Notes under the pieces: model-generated
Database searches by the model: none
What the model saw: the letters and a program-made list of their open reading frames with translations, nothing else
What the model was told of the DNA's origin: nothing
Program-made: the position numbers and the translations under genes
Shown here: positions 8,865 through 17,986 of the stretch, in pieces
Position numbering within the stretch: position 1 is the stretch's first letter
How the letters are laid out: each line of letters opens with the position of its first letter
Assembly: GCF_001027745.1 (NCBI RefSeq)
Contig: NZ_LECU01000004.1
Location: forward strand, 496,001 to 560,000
Reading direction: 5' to 3'
Length of the DNA: 64,000 nt
Origin: Pedobacter sp. BMA
GTDB taxonomy: Bacteria; Bacteroidota; Bacteroidia; Sphingobacteriales; Sphingobacteriaceae

Positions 8865-9839
8865 ATGATTATGAGAAAACTATGGCTCCTCCTGGCCCTG
8901 GTGTTTGCATTTGGTAAGGTTGCCGAAGCCCAGGTAACCTACTACGGAAAAGAATTGTTTAACAGTCAGAAACTCCAGGTGCTTCAGCAAACTACAACGC
9001 TTTTTACCCTCCAATATAAAAACTACCAGGATCTGCAGCAATTCGATGAGGCCATCAAAAAAGTATGGACCATAACCCCTTACAAAATTATTAAGCCCGA
9101 AGAGCTATCAAAATATCAAACGGCTGAGCAGTATTCCTTCTTTTCATTTGATACTTTCAACACTAAAACGGATGAGATTCTAACCAGCAATATCATTTAC
9201 TCCCTGGCTTTGGTTACGCCGTCTGATGTGCCCAAAAAAAATAATATTTATACCCTGGCCTATGTGACCCTTTCGCCAGATTTATATACCGGCATCAATG
9301 CACAACAGCATAGTGGTGGTAAGGAAGAAATTTCAAGATCGGTGAAAAGAAATCTGGTTGGAGATTTCTATAATTCGTCTATATTCTTTAATTGGTCGCC
9401 CGGATTCTTGTCGGGCTATTTAAAACAAATCAATGATGGCTTATTGTATGGACAAAGCCGCTCGCTTGATTTCCAGTTTTACAATAAAATCCGTGTTCCG
9501 GAGCTTACCAAAGAAACATTGTATGTTCCTGAATACATCCGTCAGCTTTTTTCTGCGCAGCAGCCGGCAAGTTCCCCCTCAGATGAAAAACTGGAACAGT
9601 ATAACTACAAGCTAAAATTTGTAACCAGTCAACAGCTCGACAGCTTGATACTGGCACCTCAATCCAATCTAAAATACCTGATTTATACCAGGCGCACTAA
9701 TGATAAAATAATCAGCATATATGACAGTAAAGATAACCAGATCATCTATCAGATGTTATCACCTGGAAAACCTGATGTGGAGATGAACGACCTGAACAAA
9801 ATTAAACAGGTAATCAAGTCTATTGCCTCGAACCAATAA
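8865..9839 (+). CDS. Secreted protein of unknown function
   Basis: About 324 residues with a Sec signal peptide (MRKLWLLLALVFAFGKVAEA before QVTYYGKE) and no other membrane segment, so it is exported. I do not recognise the family. The frame is open from an ATG at 8787, but those codons overlap the divergent marR promoter and do not look like a signal; ATG 8865 or 8871 is more likely. The body is rich in aromatic and polar residues, without obvious catalytic motifs or repeats. It is divergent from marR and ends before a bidirectional terminator. A link to fatty-acid metabolism is not shown. Confidence 0.75.
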   Translation: MIMRKLWLLLALVFAFGKVAEAQVTYYGKELFNSQKLQVLQQTTTLFTLQYKNYQDLQQFDEAIKKVWTITPYKIIKPEELSKYQTAEQYSFFSFDTFNTKTDEILTSNIIYSLALVTPSDVPKKNNIYTLAYVTLSPDLYTGINAQQHSGGKEEISRSVKRNLVGDFYNSSIFFNWSPGFLSGYLKQINDGLLYGQSRSLDFQFYNKIRVPELTKETLYVPEYIRQLFSAQQPASSPSDEKLEQYNYKLKFVTSQQLDSLILAPQSNLKYLIYTRRTNDKIISIYDSKDNQIIYQMLSPGKPDVEMNDLNKIKQVIKSIASNQ

Positions 9840-9887
9840 AAATGTAAAAGTACCCTGAACAAAACTATTCAGATTTCACTAAAAAGC

Positions 9888-9919
9888 AAAAGCGCCCCGG
9901 CTAATAACCGGGGCGCTTT
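9888..9919. terminator. Bidirectional intrinsic terminator
   Basis: Perfect 12-bp stem AAAGCGCCCCGG (9889-9900) / CCGGGGCGCTTT (9908-9919) with a 7-base loop, between two converging genes, with A-rich sequence on the left and T-rich on the right. Confidence 0.85.
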
Positions 9920-9944
9920 CGTATTATATTTAAATTCGATATGC

Positions 9945-11267
9945 TTAGTAAAGCGTAAACTCTACACGACGGTTTTGTTGACGACCAGCTGCAGTTTTAT
10001 TGGTTGCAATCGGTTGATCAGGTCCGTAACCAGTAGCTTCGATACGTGATGCATTCGCACCTTGTGTTACCAGATAAGCCTTTACTGATTCAGCTCTTTC
10101 TTTTGATAAACGTAAATTCAATTCTCTTGAACCTGTAATGTCAGTATGACCAGCTAATTTCAGGCTAAAGTTTTTCTGAATCAATAAACCAGCAACGCGG
10201 TTTAAAGTTGCGAATGATTTAGAACGGATTGTCGCTTTACCTAAATCAAACTCTAAATTAGAAATCGCATCTTTAACTACTTTACGGTCTTCTTCAGTGA
10301 TGATTCTTTCAACCACTTTTTCCGGAGTTTTTAAAGGACAACCTGAACCATCTACAACGGTACCAGCCGGCGTTCCAGGGCATTTATCTAATTTATCAGC
10401 AACACCGTCACCATCTGTATCTTTTAAGATATCAGCCATCTCTGAACGCAATTTTGCATTTTCCGCTTTTTGTGCATCCAGGTCAGATTTCAAGGCATTC
10501 GCTGTATTTTTTGCAGCTACTGCTTCATCATAAGTTGCAGCAACCGGATTATGGAAAGCCAGTTGTTTTCCAGAGCCTAAAGCAAACTCTAAACCAGCAT
10601 GTGCATAGCTGTATTTGTCGTTACCGTTTCTGTAAACACCATCCAAATTATCACCATCAACATAGTTGAATGTCCAACCCAAATCAAAATTCACAGCATC
10701 TGTTAGCTTGAACTTTGCACCTAAACCTACCGGAATAATCAATTCGTTAATTGTTTTGCCACCACCAAATGCAGTTGTTCCGCCAGCGGTAGTGATAGTT
10801 GGCTGATAACCCGCAAAACCGGCACCTGCCAATGCATAAAGTTGTAATGCATTCTCTTTCTTAAACATGTCGATATTAAACATGTTAACTACAGCGTTCA
10901 AAGTTGCTGAATACTCTAATTGCGTTTCAAAAGATCTCACTGCTGAGTTATTCGCTGCGCCGCTTCCGAAAGCTTCCGTATTATCACCACTTAATTTACC
11001 TCTTACTCCATCTAAACGAAGTGAGAAGTATGGAGTAAATTGTTTTTTGATATACAAGCCATAACCAAAATTGTATTTGTTATTGCTAAAATCGTTTCTG
11101 CCACCCAGCGGTGAAACAGGTGTTAGAACTCCGGCATTAACACCGATAGACCAGGTTCTGAATTTTGCAGCCGTAGTGGCAGAAGGTGTTTCCTGCGCTA
11201 AAGCGGCCGATCCCATAAACAAACCAGCTAGTGCAACTGGCAGTGCTTTGAATAAACTTACTTTCAT
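9945..11267 (-). CDS. OmpA-family outer-membrane protein (OprF-like)
   Basis: Predicted 440-residue outer-membrane porin anchored to peptidoglycan. A signal peptide (MKVSLFKALPVALAGLFMGS, ending AALAQ) supports the ATG at 11267; the longer frame to 11303 adds a non-signal stretch. Residues about 25-240 form an eight-strand type barrel. A short helical linker follows, then a calcium-binding thrombospondin type 3 motif (DTDGDGVADKLDKCPGTP). The last 100 residues are an OmpA domain (LAGHTDITGSRELN, LSKERAESVKAYL, NRRVEFTLY). Probably a monocistronic, abundant envelope protein. Confidence 0.93.
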   Translation of the reverse strand: MKVSLFKALPVALAGLFMGSAALAQETPSATTAAKFRTWSIGVNAGVLTPVSPLGGRNDFSNNKYNFGYGLYIKKQFTPYFSLRLDGVRGKLSGDNTEAFGSGAANNSAVRSFETQLEYSATLNAVVNMFNIDMFKKENALQLYALAGAGFAGYQPTITTAGGTTAFGGGKTINELIIPVGLGAKFKLTDAVNFDLGWTFNYVDGDNLDGVYRNGNDKYSYAHAGLEFALGSGKQLAFHNPVAATYDEAVAAKNTANALKSDLDAQKAENAKLRSEMADILKDTDGDGVADKLDKCPGTPAGTVVDGSGCPLKTPEKVVERIITEEDRKVVKDAISNLEFDLGKATIRSKSFATLNRVAGLLIQKNFSLKLAGHTDITGSRELNLRLSKERAESVKAYLVTQGANASRIEATGYGPDQPIATNKTAAGRQQNRRVEFTLY

Positions 11268-11386
11268 AATTTTTGTATAACGTTGAATAAGCGTCACCGA
11301 CAATATACAATTGTTATACCAAAAATATTTTCGGCCATCAATAGTTTTTCCACAGCGGTGGAAAGCTTTTATTTGTCCAACGAAAA

Positions 11387-13108
11387 CTAATAACCAACTG
11401 CTTTATCGTCTCCCCTTGGATCAGCACCACCCTGATAATAACCCCACTTGGTTTTTAGAATGGCATCTACCCTTCCAATAGCTCCACGAGGAACGATTTT
11501 GTAGCCTTTTGCCTTCAACTTCTCAACGGCGACGCTGTCGATTGCATCTTTTTCAACATACACCTCATCCGGGAGCCATTGATGATGAAATTTTTTGGCT
11601 GCCACAGCAGGTTGCATCCCCATATCAAAATCAATTACGTTGATAATGGTTTGGAAAACGGAAGTAATGATGGTAGATCCACCTGGCGTACCCACAACCA
11701 TGAAAAGCTTTCCATCTTTCTCTATAATCGTAGGCGTCATTGAACTTAACATTCTTTTATTTGGCGCAATGGCATTGGCTTCTCCTCCAACCAAACCATA
11801 CATATTTGGTGCACCCGGTTTCACTGAAAAGTCGTCCATTTCATTGTTCAGTAAAAATCCGGCACCCTTAACCGCTACAAGCGATCCATAAGAACCGTTC
11901 AGTGTGGTAGTAATTGAAACGGCATTGCCATCATGATCAACGATAGAAAAGTGAGTAGTTTCTTCGTGTTCCTTGCCTTTAACCTCTCCCGCCAAAATCA
12001 TGCTGCTTGGTGTAGCTGCATTCCAGTTAAAATTTGCCATCCGGCCTTTATTGTAAGCAGCATCCAGCAAACCTGATTGTGGAACCGTATAAAAATCAGG
12101 ATCCCCTAAATGCGTTGCCCGGTCGGCATATACCCTCCGCTCAGCTTCCACAATCACCTGAACCGTAGAATCGGCATTATGTCCCCATCTTTTCAAAGGA
12201 TAGGGCTCTACCGATTGAAGGAGCTGAACCAGCGCAATACCACCACTTGATGTTGGTGGCATGGTAATGATTTTATAACCTCTGTAGTTTCCTGTAATGG
12301 GCTTTTTCCAGGCGGAGTGATAATTCTTCAAATCTTCTCTGGTAATCAAACCTTTTCCGCGCTGCATTTCTGCAACCAGCGAATCGGCTACTGCACCTTC
12401 ATAAAATCCTGCCCTGCCTTTTTCCTGAATGAGCTTTAAGGTATTGGCCAGTTCTTTTTGAATCAGTAAGTCATTTTCTTTCCAGGTACTTTCCAGGTTA
12501 ACAAAGGCCGTACCGTTGGGGTTAAAATCCATGAACTTTCGATGTAGTCCGTTTAATTCAGTAGCCTGACGTTTAGTGATTTTAAATCCGTTTTGAGCAA
12601 GCTCAATTGCAGGTTGCAATACCTGTGCCCATGTCAGTTTACCATATTTCTGATGGGCCTCAACCATGCCATCAACCGATCCGGGTACCCCCGCGGCTAA
12701 ATGTCCATATAAACTCTTCGCCACAATCGGGTTGCCAGACGCATCCAGATACATATCCCTGCTGGCGCCCGCAGCAGCTTTTTCCCTAAAATCCAGGGCA
12801 TTAATTTCGCCAGATGCCGAGCGGAAAACCATAAATCCGCCGCCTCCTATATTTCCGGCATTGGGATACACTACAGCCAATGCAAACTGAACAGCTACCG
12901 CTGCGTCAACCGCATTCCCTCCTTTTTTTAAAATTTCCACCCCAACTTCCGATGCTTCCGGATGGGCCGAAACGACCATTCCGTTTTTATATTCTCCGCT
13001 ATTATTCTTACCAAGCTGTCCGCCGGCACAAGCAGCAAAAACAATAGTTATCGCAATCAGTATCGAGGTAATTTTAAAATCAGTTAGGGGCTTTATAGTT
13101 TTCTGCAT
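11387..13108 (-). CDS. ggt: Gamma-glutamyltransferase, lipoprotein form
   Basis: Enzyme of 573 residues that cleaves gamma-glutamyl bonds of glutathione and related compounds and transfers the glutamyl group. It has a lipoprotein signal (IVFAACAGG, Cys at about 27), so it is probably membrane-anchored in the periplasm or at the surface. GGNAVDAAVA and NIGGGGFMV mark the large subunit; autoprocessing should occur before Thr384 (EETTHFSIVDHDGNAVS), the N-terminal nucleophile of the small subunit. MLSSMTPTI and VGTPGGSTI complete the site. Its first 29 bp overlap the end of fadD in another frame, so the two are translationally linked. Acyl-CoA and glutathione metabolism have no obvious functional link. 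Confidence 0.93.
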   Translation of the reverse strand: MQKTIKPLTDFKITSILIAITIVFAACAGGQLGKNNSGEYKNGMVVSAHPEASEVGVEILKKGGNAVDAAVAVQFALAVVYPNAGNIGGGGFMVFRSASGEINALDFREKAAAGASRDMYLDASGNPIVAKSLYGHLAAGVPGSVDGMVEAHQKYGKLTWAQVLQPAIELAQNGFKITKRQATELNGLHRKFMDFNPNGTAFVNLESTWKENDLLIQKELANTLKLIQEKGRAGFYEGAVADSLVAEMQRGKGLITREDLKNYHSAWKKPITGNYRGYKIITMPPTSSGGIALVQLLQSVEPYPLKRWGHNADSTVQVIVEAERRVYADRATHLGDPDFYTVPQSGLLDAAYNKGRMANFNWNAATPSSMILAGEVKGKEHEETTHFSIVDHDGNAVSITTTLNGSYGSLVAVKGAGFLLNNEMDDFSVKPGAPNMYGLVGGEANAIAPNKRMLSSMTPTIIEKDGKLFMVVGTPGGSTIITSVFQTIINVIDFDMGMQPAVAAKKFHHQWLPDEVYVEKDAIDSVAVEKLKAKGYKIVPRGAIGRVDAILKTKWGYYQGGADPRGDDKAVGY

Positions 13109-14855
13109 CTTTATATATTTTTTCTATGATATCGTTATTTTTCTCCGTTATAATTTTTCGTTTCAAACTTAGTTTAGGCGTTAACTCCCCGTCGTCAATA
13201 CTCCACTCTTTAGGCAATAAGGCAAATCTTTTTACCTGTTCCCATTTACCGAAATCTACATTCGCCGCCTCTATTACCTCATTATATTTCGCCTGCACCT
13301 GCGCATCTTTAATTATCTCTTCATTGCTGGTAAAACTAATTCCCTTTCGCCCGGCCCAGGTTTTCAGTGTTTCAAAATTCGGCACAATCAGCGCTGATGG
13401 AAATTTCCGGTTTTCACCCAAAACCATGATCTGCTCAATGAATATAGATTCCTTATATTTGTTCTCCAGCATTTGCGGCGCCACATACTTACCTCCCGCC
13501 GTTTTAAACATCTCTTTCTTGCGGTCGGTTATCTTCAGGAAGCGGCCGTCAATCAACTCACCAATATCACCTGTATGAAACCAGCCATCCGCATCTACGG
13601 CTTCTTTAGTGAGGTCAGGCCGGTTATAGTAACCTTTCATCACCTGATGACCTCGTGTCAATACCTCACCATCAGTTGCAATCTTCACCTCTACTCCTTT
13701 AATCACCTCACCTACGGTACCAAACATGGTTCCGCCAAAATGATTTACCGTAATCACCGGCGAGGTTTCAGTCAAACCGTAACCTTCAAAAACGGGCATA
13801 CCGGCCGCCCAGAAAATTCTGGCCAGGCGCGGGTTTAAAGCGGCACCACCAGAAACAATCACCACAATTTCTCCACCGAGGGCCTCCTGCCATTTCTTGA
13901 AGACCAGTTTCCTGGCAATTCCAAGCTTCAGGTTATACCAGGCACCGGCATCAGTCGTAAATTTCTCTGCAAGGGCCAGCGACCAGAAGAAGATACCCTT
14001 TTTAATCCCGGTAAGCGCCTTACCTTTCTCCATTATCTTATCATAGACTTTTTCCAGCAGCCGGGGGACCGTCGAAAATGCATTTGGTTTCACATGTTGT
14101 ATATCGGCTACGATAGTTTCCATGCTTTCGGCATAGTAAATCTCCATCCTGTTAAACAGGTATAGATAAATAATCATGCGTTCAAAAATATGCGACAGCG
14201 GCAGGAAGCTTAAACCTTTATTCACACCCTCGGGCATAACCACGGCAGAATTTATAAAGTTAGCCACCAGGTTATGATGGGTAAGCATTACGCCTTTCGG
14301 TGTACCTGTAGTGCCTGAGGTATAAATGATTGTTAAAATGTCCTCCGGCGTAACCTTCGCCCGGTGATCGTCAAGATTGATATCTTTACTTTGCTTTCCG
14401 TTCTCGGTAAGTATCGTCCAGCAATCTACATTTTCTATGGTATTAAAACTGTAAATTTTGATAGCCGGGTTTACTTCATCTACACAAGGTTTAATCTTTT
14501 TATATAAATCCTCATCAGCGACAAAGATGATGGCGATTTCAGCATCTTTGAGTATAAACTGGATATCATGTTCAGCGAGTGTAGGATATAGCGGGATCTG
14601 ATAGGCACCAATCTGATTGGCAGCGAAATCTGCAATATTCCACTCCGGCCGGTTATGCGACATCACTGCCACACGGCCGCCCTTGCCTATTCCGGCATTT
14701 ATTAATCCGCGACTTAAATTATCTACACTCGCACAAAAATCAGCTGTACTGTAGTTAACCCATTTGCCATTAATTTTTCCGTTAATAAACGCTTGCTTCG
14801 GTTTTTCCAGGTTGTGTTTCAATAAATCGAAAACCCTTGTAATTTCTGCCGCCAT
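13080..14855 (-). CDS. fadD: Long-chain fatty acid-CoA ligase
   Basis: AMP-forming acyl-CoA synthetase of 591 residues that activates free fatty acids for beta-oxidation or lipid synthesis. The adenylation core is clear: IIYTSGTTGTPKGVMLTHHN (P-loop, about residue 170), GYGLTETSP, GWFHTGDIG and DRKKEMFKTAGGKYVAP with the hinge to the small C-terminal domain. It is of the FAA1-like bacterial branch (long insert with FLPLSHIFERM). It is first in a two-gene unit with ggt. Its upstream region carries a -7 box and the same operator core as marR, which links it to the fad operon. Confidence 0.93.
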   Translation of the reverse strand: MAAEITRVFDLLKHNLEKPKQAFINGKINGKWVNYSTADFCASVDNLSRGLINAGIGKGGRVAVMSHNRPEWNIADFAANQIGAYQIPLYPTLAEHDIQFILKDAEIAIIFVADEDLYKKIKPCVDEVNPAIKIYSFNTIENVDCWTILTENGKQSKDINLDDHRAKVTPEDILTIIYTSGTTGTPKGVMLTHHNLVANFINSAVVMPEGVNKGLSFLPLSHIFERMIIYLYLFNRMEIYYAESMETIVADIQHVKPNAFSTVPRLLEKVYDKIMEKGKALTGIKKGIFFWSLALAEKFTTDAGAWYNLKLGIARKLVFKKWQEALGGEIVVIVSGGAALNPRLARIFWAAGMPVFEGYGLTETSPVITVNHFGGTMFGTVGEVIKGVEVKIATDGEVLTRGHQVMKGYYNRPDLTKEAVDADGWFHTGDIGELIDGRFLKITDRKKEMFKTAGGKYVAPQMLENKYKESIFIEQIMVLGENRKFPSALIVPNFETLKTWAGRKGISFTSNEEIIKDAQVQAKYNEVIEAANVDFGKWEQVKRFALLPKEWSIDDGELTPKLSLKRKIITEKNNDIIEKIYKDAENYKAPN

Positions 14856-15000
14856 ATGATGATATAATATTTGGTTAAGTTAAAAAATCCAACATTAAGA
14901 TGTACTGATCCTGATGTTTTTTAATTTAAAAATGATGTAAGGGTAACCAACCCCAAAATTTTTGCAGGTCTTTTAGTTACAGCAATAAACTTACCAATAA

Positions 15001-15020
15001 CAAAATTACTATGCAAGCAT
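15001..15020 (-). promoter_or_regulatory. Candidate fadD promoter with MarR-type operator
   Basis: On the minus strand the 11-base core ATGCTTGCATA (15020-15010), identical to the marR operator core, is followed two bases later by TAATTTTG (15008-15001), a match to the -7 consensus TAnnTTTG. No TTG was found at the usual -33 position. The operator would lie in the promoter spacer; the leader to the fadD start would be about 140 bases. Confidence 0.5.
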
Positions 15021-15109
15021 TGTTTTTTCATCTCATTAACTTTTTACCCAAAAAACAGAAACGGCATTAAAGTTGTTAGGCTGATGATATTTACAAAAAC
15101 ATTTAAATT

Positions 15110-15574
15110 ATGAAAAAGTTATTTACAATTTTTGGATGCATCGCGTTATTTGCATTAACAGCTACAACAGTTAAAGCGCAGAATTACAAAACTGGGCTAG
15201 GATTAGGAATTGACTTTGGCGATGGCGCTACATTGGTAGGTCCTTCAATCAGACACCACTTCAGTCCGAAAGCAGCCATTCAGGGTGATGTATTGTTCGG
15301 TGGAAACTCAACCATTATTCAAGGGTTCTTACAATACAATTCGGCTATTCCGGGAGCAAAAGGATTAGACTGGTATTTAGGTGGTGGTCCATCAATTCAA
15401 CTATATGATGGAGGATCAAGTTTCTATCTTGTACCAATGGTAGGTCTAGATTATAAATTTTCAGGAGCGCCTTTGGCGTTAGCCCTTGACTGGAGACCAA
15501 GACTTTATATTGGCGATAATGACAGCGATTTTAATGCTGGAAGATTTGGCTTAGGTTTCAGATATACTTTTTAG
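15110..15574 (+). CDS. Small outer-membrane beta-barrel protein
   Basis: 154 residues with a clear signal peptide (MKKLFTIFGCIALFALTATT, ending VKAQ). The mature part is alternating Gly- and aromatic-rich strands (GLGLGIDFGDGATLVGPSIR, GGGPSIQLYD, VGLDYKF, LALDWRPRLYIG) ending in FRYTF, with a C-terminal Phe as in outer-membrane barrels. It probably forms an eight-stranded barrel of the OMP_b-brl type; function unknown. It is monocistronic, followed by a terminator. No clear promoter was seen in the 250 bp before it beyond the divergent fadD signals. Confidence 0.82.
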   Translation: MKKLFTIFGCIALFALTATTVKAQNYKTGLGLGIDFGDGATLVGPSIRHHFSPKAAIQGDVLFGGNSTIIQGFLQYNSAIPGAKGLDWYLGGGPSIQLYDGGSSFYLVPMVGLDYKFSGAPLALALDWRPRLYIGDNDSDFNAGRFGLGFRYTF

Positions 15575-15594
15575 GAAATAGTAATATATTTTAG

Positions 15595-15626
15595 AACCGT
15601 TGCCTTCCAGGCAGCGGTTTTTTTTT
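15595..15626 (+). terminator. Intrinsic terminator of the small barrel gene
   Basis: Stem AACCGTTGCC (15595-15604) / GGCAGCGGTT (15610-15619), one G-T pair, followed by nine T. Confidence 0.85.
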
Positions 15627-15719
15627 GTTCTGAGGGTTAGGAATGCCCTTGCAAGCATTATAAAAGCCGATATTGGCTGAAACTAACAAATCCATATGAA
15701 ATTTGTTTCGTTGAGCCGT

Positions 15720-15892
15720 TGTTCGGGAGCTCTTCGGGAAGTGTTCGGGAAAACCCCTTGTTTGTTCGGGAAACGCTCGACTGAGCTTCGGGAAGTGTTC
15801 GGGAAGCGGTCGGGAAGTGGTCGGGAAGCCCTCGGGAATTCTCCCAGACAACATGCAGAAAAGTTCTGGACAAGTTCGGGAAATGTTCTGCC
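15720..15892. repeat. Degenerate 11-bp tandem repeat array (TCGGGA core)
   Basis: TCGGGA occurs at 15723, 15734, 15745, 15766, 15788, 15799, 15810, 15821, 15832 and 15876. All distances are 11 or a multiple of 11 except one of 21. Decayed units fill most gaps (TCGACT at 15777, TCTGGA at 15865), giving about 15 units. Because 11 is not a multiple of 3, all frames on the minus strand read similar Ser/Arg/Phe/Pro-rich peptides; these are taken as non-coding. The 500-bp gap 15627-16127 otherwise holds only an inverted repeat and a terminator. Confidence 0.8.
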
Positions 15893-15936
15893 AGCCATCG
15901 GGTGAGACCAAAGCAAAAGACGAACCCTACCCGAAG

Positions 15937-15956
15937 TTTAGGCGAACTTGCCTAAA
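15937..15956. repeat. Perfect inverted repeat, 7-6-7
   Basis: TTTAGGC-GAACTT-GCCTAAA, about 45 bp beyond the 11-bp array. There is no T-run on either side, so it is not a typical terminator. Function unknown; it may be part of the same intergenic element as the array. Confidence 0.5.
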
Positions 15957-16073
15957 TGTTGTCCCGGAGTTGTCTGGTGTAAAACTAAATAATTAGCCGG
16001 ATAACACACGATAGTGCTAACCCACCTCTGATCTTATCCAGTTTCCTTCAATTGGATCAATTCAGAAGGTTAA

Positions 16074-16105
16074 ACAAAAAAACCGCCAGGTAAACTGACG
16101 GTTTT
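16074..16105 (-). terminator. Intrinsic terminator of the M61 peptidase gene
   Basis: Stem AAACCGCCAG / CTGACGGTTT (one mismatch) with a 5-base loop. The minus strand continues with a T-run (plus-strand A at 16076-16082), 23 bp after the stop codon. Confidence 0.75.
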
Positions 16106-16127
16106 GAATTTATTGTTTATGGAATAC

Positions 16128-17960
16128 CTATTTCCCCAGCCACTTTGCAAAAACAGCTTTCTGTGCTGGCGTCGCATTGGGATTAATAGTGGCTTTCAAT
16201 CGTACACTTGGATTTTCTTTCAGGTTTAACGAAATCTCTTTATCTAAACCATCGCGTTTAATTTTAAGCTTTAGTACGTCGCCGATGTTTTTCTTTCCAA
16301 CCAATGGTAAGGTTTCTAAAGAGAGCATCGGACTTTTCAGTTTTACAGTCGAAAGTGCATCGCTTATCGTTATGTCATCTACCGACACAATTTCATCGTT
16401 CACATTTAAGCCTGCAACCCATGCCGCAGAATTCCGGGTAATTGACGTTACAGTGATTGCGCCATTGTTGTTCAACTGACCCGCAGCTCCGGTAACGGGT
16501 TTGCCTGGAGTGGCATTTTCCGTAGTCACATCTACTCCGGCGTAACCAAAGTATTTTACATATTCAGCATCGTCAACACCGTTTACATACTTGGCCCAGA
16601 AACTGGTAAAACTGATGCCTGAAACCTTTTCAACCATTGCTTTAAATTCAGCATCGGTGTAGCCACGTTTAAGGGTTTTACATTGCCAGTACATCGCCTT
16701 CATCACATCATCCAGACTTTTTGCACCCTTGGTAGCGTTGATAATTTCCAGGTCCATTAAAATCCCGATCACCTCCCCTTTATTGTAATAAGAGATAGAA
16801 TTGTTTTTTGAATTCTCATTCGGACGATAGCCGATAATCCACGCATCATAACTGGAAGATGCAGCCGACTGGTATTTTGCACCCGGTGTATTTAACACGG
16901 TGCCTATTGCACCCGCCAAATCAGTTACAAATGTCGCTTCATCATTAAAACCAGCCCTATGCATATATTTATTCTCATAGTAAGAAGTGAAACCCTCCGC
17001 TACCCAAAGATTGGTTGTGTAATTCTCATTATCATAATCAAAAGGGCCCAAAGCTACCGGACGCAGGCGCTTTACATTCCACAGGTGATGATATTCGTGA
17101 GCTACCAATGCCAAAAAGCCTTTGTAACCTGCTTCAGTTGAATAGGCATTTCTGGAAGCGCCAAGGGTTGTAGAGTTTAAATGCTCCAAACCGCCCCCGC
17201 CACGTTGAAAGTTATGCACGATAAAAACGTAATGCTTATTTGGGTTTTCACCATATACTGCAGTGGGCTTTTCGACAATTTTAGCCATATCTACTTTTAG
17301 CTTTTCCTTATCGTAATTTCCACCACCATACATGGCCACTTCATGACGGACACCCGCAGCAGTAAACTCAAATACATCCTGATTGCCAACTTCTATAGGG
17401 CTATCGTATAAAATATCAAAGTCTGATGCTTTATAGGTGAAAGCCTGACCTGAAACAGGCTCTAAACCTGTAGAAACCTTACTCCAGGTACTAAATGGTA
17501 TAATCTTAACCGTACTGGGTGATTTGATCATCCCGTCAGGATGCATAAAAATACCTGTTGGCGATAAGAAGGCATGCGATTCATCAATAAAAGCGGTACG
17601 CACTGAAATTTCGAATGCATAAACCCGGTAATTGATCTGAATATTTGATGCCTTTGCTGAGAAAATCCTCCAGGTATTTTTCCTTACTTTTTCTACTCTG
17701 GCAATTTTTCCGCCGGCAGTAGCCTTGAATTCTTCAACACTTTTCTCAAATTCACGCACTAAATACGATCCGGGAGTCCAAACCGGCATCTTAACATCAA
17801 CGTAATCTTTGGCCAGGCCCGAAATATTCATCTGAACTTCTGCGTAATGCGCTTGCGGCTCCTTAAATGAAACCTCGAAGCCAATTTTCACCTGTGCTTG
17901 TGCTCCCATAATACACGTTAGTAGTAAAACTAAACTTAAAACTGATTTTTTATTAAACAT
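16128..17960 (-). CDS. M61-family (glycyl) aminopeptidase with PDZ domain
   Basis: Exported zinc peptidase of 610 residues. The signal peptide (MFNKKSVLSLVLLLTCIMGA, then QAQ) places the start at 17960; the frame continues 7 codons upstream over a promoter-like box. The N-terminal part is the M61 beta-domain. The catalytic motif is HEYHHLWNVKRLRP (HExxH, first His at about 288), followed by LWVAEGFTSYYENKYMHRAG with the third zinc ligand Glu. A PDZ domain lies at about 475-580 (GAITVTSITRNSAAWVAGLN, VNDEIVSVDD). Known members remove N-terminal Gly or Ala. Substrate here unknown; single gene with its own terminator. Confidence 0.92.
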   Translation of the reverse strand: MFNKKSVLSLVLLLTCIMGAQAQVKIGFEVSFKEPQAHYAEVQMNISGLAKDYVDVKMPVWTPGSYLVREFEKSVEEFKATAGGKIARVEKVRKNTWRIFSAKASNIQINYRVYAFEISVRTAFIDESHAFLSPTGIFMHPDGMIKSPSTVKIIPFSTWSKVSTGLEPVSGQAFTYKASDFDILYDSPIEVGNQDVFEFTAAGVRHEVAMYGGGNYDKEKLKVDMAKIVEKPTAVYGENPNKHYVFIVHNFQRGGGGLEHLNSTTLGASRNAYSTEAGYKGFLALVAHEYHHLWNVKRLRPVALGPFDYDNENYTTNLWVAEGFTSYYENKYMHRAGFNDEATFVTDLAGAIGTVLNTPGAKYQSAASSSYDAWIIGYRPNENSKNNSISYYNKGEVIGILMDLEIINATKGAKSLDDVMKAMYWQCKTLKRGYTDAEFKAMVEKVSGISFTSFWAKYVNGVDDAEYVKYFGYAGVDVTTENATPGKPVTGAAGQLNNNGAITVTSITRNSAAWVAGLNVNDEIVSVDDITISDALSTVKLKSPMLSLETLPLVGKKNIGDVLKLKIKRDGLDKEISLNLKENPSVRLKATINPNATPAQKAVFAKWLGK

Positions 17961-17978
17961 ATTGAATGTGCTTTGCCA

Positions 17979-17986
17979 CAAATTTA
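17979..17986 (-). promoter_or_regulatory. Candidate -7 box TAAATTTG for the M61 peptidase
   Basis: Exact match to TAnnTTTG on the minus strand, 18 bases before the ATG at 17960. No TTG lies at the expected -33 distance. It overlaps the longer frame's start at 17981 and so supports the shorter start. Confidence 0.4.

Noticed and set aside
15650..15660. Possible third MarR site (TGCAAGCATTA)
   Set aside because: Only part of the palindrome core is present, it lies downstream of a gene and terminator, and no promoter box adjoins it.
15591..15916. Several overlapping open frames (69-106 residues) on both strands
   Set aside because: They are a by-product of the 11-bp repeat, which lacks stop codons in several frames; composition is low-complexity and no start signals are seen.
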